Made by a program: the position numbers and the translations under genes
Notes under the pieces: generated by a model
Databases searched by the model: none
What the model was told of the DNA's origin: nothing
Seen by the model: the letters and a program-made list of their open reading frames with translations, nothing else
Source: Rhizophlyctis rosea
Lineage: Eukaryota > Chytridiomycota > Chytridiomycetes > Rhizophlyctidales > Rhizophlyctidaceae
Length of the DNA stretch: 26,465 bases
Direction: 5' to 3'
Assembly: GCA_027596075.1 (NCBI GenBank)
Contig: JADGJC010000450.1
Span: 1-26,465, forward strand
Shown: positions 19,807 through 26,465 of the stretch, piece after piece
Numbering within the stretch: the first letter of the stretch is position 1
Layout: every line of letters begins with the position of its first letter

Positions 19807-22276
19807 ATGCTCCCCCTACGCATGCTGCGTCCCCACCGTCCGTCAAACATCACCATCCCATCTCTGAAACAGTCAACACGTGGAATACTCACCCTTCGCC
19901 AACAACGACCGAAAGAATGCAAAACTCACGACGAAGCTGTACAAGCTATCAAGTCTGGCAATCTGATCTTCGTTCATGGCATAGCCGCTGTTCCAGATAA
20001 ATTCCTTCAAGGTGTGCACATGTGTGCTTGGTGGCGTGGAGGTCAATCTGCATCCCCGTTCGCGTAAACGCATCACAAGGAATGAGCTTCAGCGAACAGC
20101 TCGCGAGCAAAGCTCGCACACTGCGCGAAGCGCAGATTCTCTATGCGTAAACGCAATATAATGAACGAGCTTTCTTTGAGAGGGCAGGACGGGGGAGTGG
20201 GTTGGTGAGGGAAGGGTTGTGACCTGGGGTTGGGATGAAGACGTCTTGCATGACAATTGATGACCGCTTGCCTCTGAAGACACGAAGTGTGACAATAAGC
20301 AATTCCACTACACCATCACCTCCCACACACATCTAATCCTCCAATCACCAACCCCACAGCCATTGCCAACCGCGCGTCAACGCTCGACCAAGTCTCCTTC
20401 TGCCATCTCCACCTCGAAAAACCAAATCCATGCGACGCCCCGCAATTCCAGGGCAAGTTCTTCACCCACCATTTCTTCATCGGTGGCGTATCGCGGAAAG
20501 GTGTCGCGGAGGGGAGGGGTGCCTACGTCCCTTGCTTCCTCAGTGAAGTTCCAAGAATCATGCGCAAGAAGGGCGGGTTGAATCCTGATGTTGCGCTGTT
20601 GAACGTCAGTCCGCCGGATAAGCATGGGTATTGTTCTTTGGGTACTGAGGTGGGTTCAGCATTACGTTTCGGGGCTGTCAGCGTCCAACTTGAAAGGCAG
20701 ATGGCGCATTAAAACTGAATGGGGAGAGTCAGAGGCGCTGCATTAAGAGGCGAGAGCAATATTCTAAAACATCTAATCTTACGTCCATAACATCTCGACA
20801 GGTCGCCGCCGCATTCCCAGCCGGTAATGTCCACCGCCCTCTCCCTGCAGCAATGTCCTGCCAATGTTCTCATCCGTCACCCCATCCACAGCACAGATGG
20901 CCAAAACAATAATCGCCCAAGTCAACCCCTCCATGCCCCGCACATTTGGCTCCTCCGCCATCCACATCAGCTCCATCGACTACATCGTTAACTTCGACCA
21001 GCCTCTGCCGTCAAAGCACGTCACTACGGCGTCGGACGTCGAGGAGCAGATTGGGAAGAACATTGCGGCGTTGGTACCTGATGGGGCATGTTTGCAGATG
21101 GGGATTGGTGAGTGGTGGAGTGGTGGGGTGGGAGTGGGAGGAATGTACTGATGAGGGTTTTCGTGTAGGCGCTATTCCGAATGCAGTCCTTCGTCAGCTC
21201 TTCAACCATAAGAACCTTGGTATCCATACTGGTACGTACCTTGACGGAATGTCATCAACGATGTCTTATATTATGGCATTTGGCCGGCTACAAAAAGCAT
21301 CCTTACCAACACGAGACCACAAACAGAAATGTTTGAAGAAGGCGCGATTGACTTGATTGAGAGCGGGGCCATTACGAACTTCAATAAGCAGTTCTTGCCG
21401 GGGAAGCTTGTTACGTCTTTTATTATGGTGGGACTTCAAAGTCGTTACGGTTTGATGGCTCTCGTTTCACCTAGCATTGGCTTTCGGTCACTCAATGGGC
21501 TATCACAATTTGTAGGGGACTCAGCGGGTGTACGACTTCGTCGATGATAACCCGACGGTGGAGTTTTATGATTCGGTACGTTGAGTTTGGATATTTTTCG
21601 TTGCTTCTGGGTCGGGATGCCATGTAAGTAATTCAGAAAATTTTGACTCGCGGTCTTCTCAAACGCACAGGAAATTACGAACGACCCACGTATCATCGGT
21701 CGTAACAAGAACGTCGTGGCTATCAACTCTGCTGTTGAGATTGATCTGACGGGTCAAGTATGTGCCGGTAAGTGGGTTGCATCTACTCTATTTCACCGGG
21801 GCTTTACATGACATCAATGTCTCCCGATACTGTGTTTTTTTTTCCAGATTCGGTAGGCACACGCATGATCTCCGGCGTGGGCGGACAAGTTGATTTCGAG
21901 CGTGGAGCTGCATTGAGTGAGGGTGGTGTACCGATCATTGCTCTGTCCTCCCGCTCGAAGAACGGTCAACCGCGGATTGTGCCGTTCTTGCAGCAGGGTG
22001 CGGGGATTGTGACTAGTCGTGCTCGTGAGTACCACATCCATCCCTCGAAACTACAAATACCGGATTGGGAATCAAGAACTTAAAAATATAAATGCAGACA
22101 CACATTATATTGTGACGGAACATGGCGCGGTGGATTTGTTTGGAAAGAATATGATGGAACGGGCTAAGGCGCTTATTTCTATTGCGCATCCCGGGGATAG
22201 GGAGGGGTTGAATGGGGCGGCGAGGGAGAGGTTTGGGAGGGTGTTTGCTGTTGGGGGGTATGAGATGGGGCGGTAG
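19807..22276 (+). CDS. ACH1: Acetyl-CoA hydrolase / succinyl-CoA:acetate CoA-transferase, mitochondrial
   Basis: Ach1-family enzymes hydrolyse acetyl-CoA or move CoA from succinyl-CoA to acetate, limiting acetate build-up in mitochondria. Ten exons: 19807-20011, 20360-20649, 20802-20823, 20892-21107, 21169-21231, 21327-21427, 21516-21575, 21671-21767, 21848-22024, 22098-22276. All phases fit; the product is 469 residues, somewhat short of yeast Ach1 (about 526). The first ~35 residues are Arg-rich without acids (MLPLRMLRPHRPS…), a mitochondrial presequence. Motifs: SGNLIFVHGIAAVPDKFLQ; FFTHHFFIGGVSRKG; NVSPPDKHGYCSLGTE; IIAQVNPSMPRTFG; VPDGACLQMGIGAIPNAVL; FEEGAIDLIESGAI; GTQRVYDFVDDNP; INSAVEIDLTGQV, where Glu342 is the expected catalytic residue; GTRMISGVGGQVDF; THYIVTEHGAVDLFGKN; ALISIAHPGDRE. 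The 22-nt exon 3 is supported by exact length agreement with the family. Intron 1 (348 nt) is unusually long and carries hairpins. The ATG at 19807 is preferred because it supplies the presequence; Met6 is the next option. Confidence 0.94.
20062..20155. repeat. Hairpin cluster inside ACH1 intron 1
   Basis: Four short perfect hairpins in about 95 bp: GCGT-AA-ACGC (20062-20071), GCGAGC-AAA-GCTCGC (20103-20117), CTGCGC-GAA-GCGCAG (20121-20135) and TGCGT-AA-ACGCA (20144-20155). The outer two share the 11-mer GCGTAAACGCA in direct orientation and bracket the two stronger hairpins. The segment is G+C-rich compared with its surroundings and accounts for part of the extra length of this intron. Confidence 0.85.
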
Positions 22277-23390
22277 GGTGCTTTTGAGGCTGTGAGGGAA
22301 TAAATACCCTTGGTTTTTGGTGGATTGAAGCGTCCTGCTGTGCCATTGTGATTGACTGGTAGGGGGCCAATGATTATACTTTTTGGTGTTGTAAAGAGGT
22401 GTGGTGCTGGGTCCGCATCGCAACTGGATACGGATGATTTCCCTCTTGACCGCAAAACTGACCAGGAGGAATGACCAACCTTGCAATTTAGGGGAACTTT
22501 GCCTGGGGAGATGGTTTCGTTATGTATGCTGTGAAGACGTCGTGTTGAGAGAATTTTTTTTCTATGAAAAATGCCCTCAGTTGGGATAACGATGTCAGAT
22601 GTCCCCCCTTGGGTATGACATGGTGGTTGTAATCCGTGTAACTCGTTCACCCTCCTCGCATTTTATGGTGATTATCATTGATGATACGGTGCCTAACGGT
22701 GTTCCTTGGGGCAGTCGCTTAGGTTCCCTCCGCCCTTCTACTGTGCGCGGGGGAGTAACTTATAAATTCGTGGGGTGACGTCTGAATGCGGTGTCCGTGA
22801 AATGGACCATTAGAGGGGTATCGGCTTGTACGTTGGGGCAACGCAATGAGGGTGTCGATTATGATGATGACGGTGGGTGGTTTGTCATGCAGGAGAGTCT
22901 TGCAGGAGATTGATTTTGTATTTATGCCTTTGGCGGCCGTCGTTGAGTTGGATTTTGTAACGCCTGCGCGATACCGATGATGTTATGAGTCTGATGAGGA
23001 TGTATCGTTCCAGTAAGTCTTGTGAGGGTTCTTGAGGGTTCATTGGAAAGATAGCATGTTGGTGCTTGGGTGCGGGGCGGGGATGGACCTTTGCCAAGTC
23101 AGCGTGTGTTTTGCTCGTTTCATCGGCTGCAGTACAATTGGGATTGACCAACATGCCCATCAATGCCGACTGGAAATCGGCGGTCCCTGGATAAGTGGTA
23201 CCGGCAGGTACCAGCGTCATCATCGGCTATCATCCTGAACCGAACTTTGATGAATCTCGAATCTAACGCACTGAGCGTTTTTTTGTCTTTGCGCACTCAA
23301 GCACTTGAAACCATTCTTCCCCATTCCCCGTACCTTCCCTGAACATCCCTCCCCATAACCCGTGAAAACAGGCCTCGCCTGATTCAGTTA
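22277..23390. other. Intergenic region downstream of ACH1, no gene seen
   Basis: About 1.1 kb after the ACH1 stop. Frames of 60-112 codons on both strands (for example 22885-23223 minus) show no recognisable domain. A T-rich run at 22550-22562 could serve in 3'-end formation. I see no RNA gene or repeat. Confidence 0.45.
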
Positions 23391-23991
23391 TGCCCCCAAG
23401 CTCCTCAAAACCTCATGTCCTTCTTCACTGGCTGTGGAAGAAAGGTACCCGGGACCTTGTCACCGCCTACGACCTTTTTAGTTCTGAGACCGCTATGCTT
23501 GAGTGTTAAATGGACTTGCGAAGTGGATTGAATGTTTGGAGTTTCTCGGAGTCAGCTGAAAATGAAGGCGTTGAAAATTGGTTGGGTGGACAGGAAGGGA
23601 AAATTTGGTGGGAGCGCCGTTTGGGTATGATGGGAACACCACAAGCGGTGGAGGAAGATTTGGAAGATTTGAATGGGGAGGAGGTATAAAGATGAGTGGG
23701 GGTTTTGAGGTGGAGGGTTTTGAATTGTTGCGTCATACAGTGGATGGTGCGGATCATGTACTATTAACGCAGGTTGCACGAATTTTTGGAAATGTTCAAC
23801 CTGTGAAAATCGATGATTCCAAGCGACTATGGTCTTGGACGTTCTACTTGGTTGGTTTGACTGACGCTCAATACTGGAGCTTGGGAGCGCTGCAGCTTCA
23901 GTATTACAAACCTCCTGTTTTCACACTGTTAGCGTTGCTCAAACCCTCCAACATTCCTTTTGGCGATCTTCGAGCCTATAAGCGTTTATGA
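23391..23991 (+). pseudogene. Possible broken or spliced gene, unidentified
   Basis: Two plus-strand coding-looking pieces in different frames. From ATG 23391: MPPSSSKPHVLLHWLWKKGT, then RDLVTAYDLFSSETAMLEC and a stop near 23509. The same frame continues for about 60 more open codons (NWLGGQEGKIWWERR…) to a stop near 23690. A second frame (23578-23991, 137 codons) contains FELLRHTVDGADHVLLTQVA and RLWSWTFYLVGLTDAQYWS. The residue patterns look protein-like (buried aromatics, charged spacing), but I cannot join them with a clear intron and I recognise no family. It lies just before the retrotransposon LTR, so it may be a decayed gene. Chance frames remain possible. Confidence 0.25.
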
Positions 23992-24088
23992 AACTCAATG
24001 GTTGATTCAGAATGAGTTCCCGTGTACGCCTATTCCATTGTAAGCCCAAACGTCTTTTGGCCAACTATGATCTCACCATCGATTAGTC

Positions 24089-24267
24089 TGTTAGTAGTGA
24101 CATATAGTACTGCGGCGTATAGCTAGGAACATGATTTGGACTTAGGCGGATTGACACACTTGTTCAATATAATTATTTACATATATACTCATAGTATCGT
24201 ATGGCTATTACGAGTCCTATTAAGTTATTTAAGCTAGTTGTTTCCTTAACAGACCCCGCTATCAACA
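24089..24267 (+). mobile_element. Candidate 5' LTR of a Ty1/copia-type retrotransposon
   Basis: Begins TGTTAGTAG and ends ATCAACA, giving TGTT…AACA termini, and is followed immediately by a primer-binding site. The 179-bp length is short but within range for fungal copia-type LTRs. The interior is AT-rich with TATA-like sequence (24177-24187). Only one copy is in the window, so the borders rest on the terminal motifs and the adjoining binding site, not on a pairwise match. The flanking TAGTC at 24084-24088 is a possible target-site duplication arm. Confidence 0.6.
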
Positions 24268-24280
24268 GGTTATGAGCCCC
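24268..24280 (+). other. Primer-binding site matching the initiator-Met tRNA anticodon arm
   Basis: GGTTATGAGCCCC directly follows the LTR end. It is complementary to GGGGCTCATAACC, the anticodon stem-loop of eukaryotic initiator methionine tRNA (CAT anticodon). Copia of Drosophila and Ty5 are known to prime from such an internal half-tRNA rather than from the tRNA 3' end. The match spans at least 12 bases. Confidence 0.65.
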
Positions 24281-24334
24281 GGTTCAGCCTGGTTCGAACT
24301 ATCGCCTTCCTTGCAAACCGTTTAAGTATCCAAT

Positions 24335-26413
24335 ATGGCCGGCAACGACAGACGTCGCTCTTGTCTTCTGACCACACCCAGTAAGTTATCTGCAGAGACT
24401 ACTGGAAAGTCCGCCGACCCCCGGCGACTCTACCCGTCACCGGGAACGTTCAGTGCAGAGCCGTTCAAACAACTCAAGGAGGGATGGAAAAGGAGAATGC
24501 TTAAGACGCCAGGCACCACCACAGAAGCGTCGCCGCTGGCCTGCGACACTACTGAAAGCGACCCCGACCCCCCCATCACAGTTCCAGGAGCTTGGCGTCA
24601 ACATGAACTACCAGTGAAAGAGAACGACACCCCACAGGGTTCTCCTACCACGGATACACGCCGTACCGACGGTCGCCCCACTGCGGCGGCGTCGGCCACG
24701 GACCCCCAACCTCCTACCAACTCAAAACAACAACAAGCTAGTAGTTTCACTGTTCCTGAGGATGATACGAGAGAACCTGAAGTCAAATCGCAAAAATTCA
24801 GCAAGCACGACGACAACAACGACGAACGTCAAAGTCGGGCGGGCTCCTCCGAGTGGTGGGATGATTTTCAGAAAGAACAGGCAGAATTCCGCTCAGAGGT
24901 TTTCCATCACCTTCACAGCCTGGCAAAACACCAGCGGAACAACCGTTCTACCATCCTCAAACATAGTGAAGCCATCGAACAGCAGGGTAGCACATTGGAT
25001 CGTCTCGCAGTCATGATGTTACAGATGTTCAACAAAACTATGGGCGAACGCCTCGACGCCGTTGGCCGAGACCCGTCCACAGCAGCACCACGTCCTGAAC
25101 CGCAGCAAGCTTTTGAACATCCTTTGGTGACACCCTGACATTTGCAGTATTCCACTCCAATGCGGGATCCCCACCATCCACAACACCATCCGTACGCCCA
25201 TCTGGATGGTCGCCCGCACTTCACGAATCCGTTTCACGCCCCACATCAATCCTCCCATCCTAACTTCATACCTCAACCAATTCCTCAACCCCCATTCCAG
25301 GAGTTCATCCCTCAACAGCCCAGAGTGACGACAGTACATCAGCAAGTACCAATGCTACAAGTACTTTTGCAACGGTACCAACAGGCGGATGCGCCACTAG
25401 TTGAGGAACACTAGACCAAGCAATCCTGGAACTCGGGACCACCGCGTCCAAACTCGCCCTCCCAGTCCGTCGCGGATTCCTCTTTCGGCTTCGGCTCCAA
25501 ATTAGATCTGAAACTTTTCGAGTCAATGATTGCGAAACTACCTTGGTGGAAGGGTGCAAACAAACCGGAGAAGCTGTTGGAGTTCATCCAGAATGTGGAT
25601 GAATTGAGGGAACATGGGTTGACTTTGGGTACCATGAAGGAGGAGTATCTGCTTTTGGTTATCAAACAGAACTCATCAGGCTTAGCAGCTATCTACTTAC
25701 AAATCCTTTTCTCGGGTGCGCAGAAGAAGCCGGTATCGTGGGTGGACTCGGAATAGGACGGCGTCACGAAGACGGGCTTGCGGACACTCCTCATGAAGGA
25801 GTATCTCCCCCACAATAACGCCATGCGCGTTGCCCGTCGCCTGCAAAATATGCGGTCCAGTCAGTTCAAGACTCTGGGTGATTTCAACAACAACTTCAAG
25901 CTCACCATGCATTAACTCGTTGACCCCATTCCGTACAACATGTTGAAGAGCTGGTACTTGTCGGCGATCCCGGGCGATGTATTCAAACTGGTTGACGCCA
26001 CGCCAGGCAATACTGAGAACTGGGATGTTCTCATGGAGACCGCCATTCGAATTCAGGCTATTTCAGGTTCGAAGGGTAAGGCGGATGCGTCGGTAGCGTT
26101 GAGGTCGCGGGGTGATGACGACAACGGTAAACGGCAGCAGCAGGACAAAGGCAAGGGCAAGGGTGCCCACGCCTCCAATCCTCCCGCCAAACAAAATCAA
26201 ACACCTCCACCTCATCAACAGCAGCAGCAGCAACAGCAGCAGCAGCAAAAACAACAACGCCAGGACCCTTCAGGTCCAAGTGGGGGTAGACGCAACTCCG
26301 GCAAGAAGTACCCACCTTGCGCTTGCGGTAAAGAAGGCTGCAACCCCCGCACTTGTGCGGAAATCAAGGAGGCGCTCGCTCTGAGGCAAACTTGCGGAAC
26401 TCATTCACTCTGA
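24335..26413 (+). pseudogene. gag: Retrotransposon gag, interrupted by four in-frame stop codons
   Basis: One reading frame from ATG 24335 to the TGA at 26411-26413 (693 codons counting the final stop) is broken by TGA 25136, TAG 25412, TAG 25754 and TAA 25913. Reading resumes in the same frame after each, with the same composition and no frameshift. The N-terminal part is hydrophilic, with a likely coiled segment (EWWDDFQKEQAEF to ILKHSEAIEQQGSTLDRLAV). The middle is Pro/Gln/His-rich. After about 25500 comes a capsid-like helical region (KLFESMIAKLPWWKGANKPE, LLEFIQNVDEL, LKSWYLSAIPGDVF). The C-terminal part has a basic, polyglutamine-rich tract and a cysteine cluster CACGKEGCNPRTC, like a zinc knuckle with Cys where His is usual. 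The element is not autonomous in this state. Gag identity is inferred from position and features. Confidence 0.75.
26217..26259 (+). repeat. CAG/CAA polyglutamine tract in gag
   Basis: CAACAGCAGCAGCAGCAACAG and following CAG/CAA codons encode about 11 consecutive glutamines, followed after a Lys by more Gln. It is a low-complexity tract between the basic region and the zinc-knuckle-like motif. Confidence 0.85.
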
Positions 26414-26465
26414 CCTCCAAGGTCCTTTCCACATCCCCGGCCCCCGCAAGGAGAAATACATTGTC
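26385..26465 (+). pseudogene. Integrase catalytic core fragment (copia type), joined to gag
   Basis: In the +1 frame relative to gag, the last ~80 bases encode KLAELIHSDLQGPFHIPGP and then RKEKYIV up to the window edge. ELIHSDLQGPF matches the start of the copia-type retroviral integrase core; the Asp of HSDL is the first acidic residue of the DDE triad, and the KY.V segment follows as usual. In intact copia elements, a protease and the integrase zinc-binding HHCC domain lie between gag and this point. Here both are absent: the frame is closed by a TGA at 26382 and the core begins about 35 bases after the gag cysteine cluster. This points to an internal deletion. The remainder (rest of integrase, reverse transcriptase, 3' LTR) would lie beyond the window. 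Confidence 0.7.

Noticed and set aside
24268..24305. tRNA gene suggested by GGTTATGAGCC and GGTTCGAAC
   Set aside because: On either strand the anticodon-like and B-box-like parts are in the wrong order and spacing; the position right after an LTR fits a primer-binding site.
24335..26413. Reassigned stop codons (TAG/TAA/TGA read as amino acids)
   Set aside because: Gag reads through four stops in frame, which could suggest a variant code. But the CSF1, arrestin–SH3, ACSL and ACH1 models have no in-frame stops, and the last three end at TAG. Decay of a transposon is the simpler reading.
24089..26465. Ty3/gypsy-type element
   Set aside because: The capsid-like region alone would allow it, but the integrase motif HSDLQGP and the half-tRNA primer site are of the copia type.

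Overview
The window is eukaryotic nuclear DNA from a fungus. Protein genes are broken by many short GT–AG introns (mostly 54–95 nt). The families recognised are fungal or general eukaryotic: a Csf1-type bridge-like lipid-transfer protein, an arrestin protein with SH3 domains, long-chain acyl-CoA synthetase, mitochondrial acetyl-CoA hydrolase/transferase, and an LTR retrotransposon. High intron density (8 in the synthetase gene, 9 in ACH1) and the arrestin–SH3 architecture suggest an early-diverging lineage such as a chytrid; that placement is inference. A run of 10 Ns at 15246-15255 marks an assembly gap.

Layout. 72-1128 (minus) holds the first four exons of a CSF1/BLTP1 gene that runs off the left edge. 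1129-5122 is about 4 kb with no gene I can support. 5123-8564 (plus) is a three-exon gene for a 1094-residue arrestin-fold protein with three SH3 domains. 9352-10144 (minus) looks like a membrane glycoprotein with an unresolved frame change. 11366-12022 (minus) is a predicted secreted six-cysteine protein. 13391-13920 carries two tandem copies of a ~281-bp unit with conserved stem-loops. It abuts a cluster of minus-strand splice signals (13922-14325) that I could not resolve into one gene model.

15542-18544 (minus) is a nine-exon acyl-CoA synthetase (697 aa). 19807-22276 (plus) is a ten-exon ACH1 (469 aa). The two are divergent and share a 1.26-kb intergenic region with a GGTG-type microsatellite. 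Both act on acyl-CoA, one activating fatty acids and the other handling acetyl/succinyl-CoA and acetate in mitochondria, so co-regulation is plausible but not shown. ACH1 intron 1 contains a cluster of four short hairpins.

The right end (24089 to the edge) is the 5' part of a Ty1/copia-type retrotransposon: a candidate 179-bp LTR, a primer-binding site matching the initiator-tRNA anticodon arm, and a gag frame with four in-frame stops. The gag then joins, in another frame, directly to the integrase catalytic core, so the protease and integrase N-terminus appear deleted.

All exon models were built by eye from reading frame, splice consensus and family alignment recalled from knowledge. For the synthetase, ACH1, the arrestin gene and CSF1, every internal junction keeps phase.
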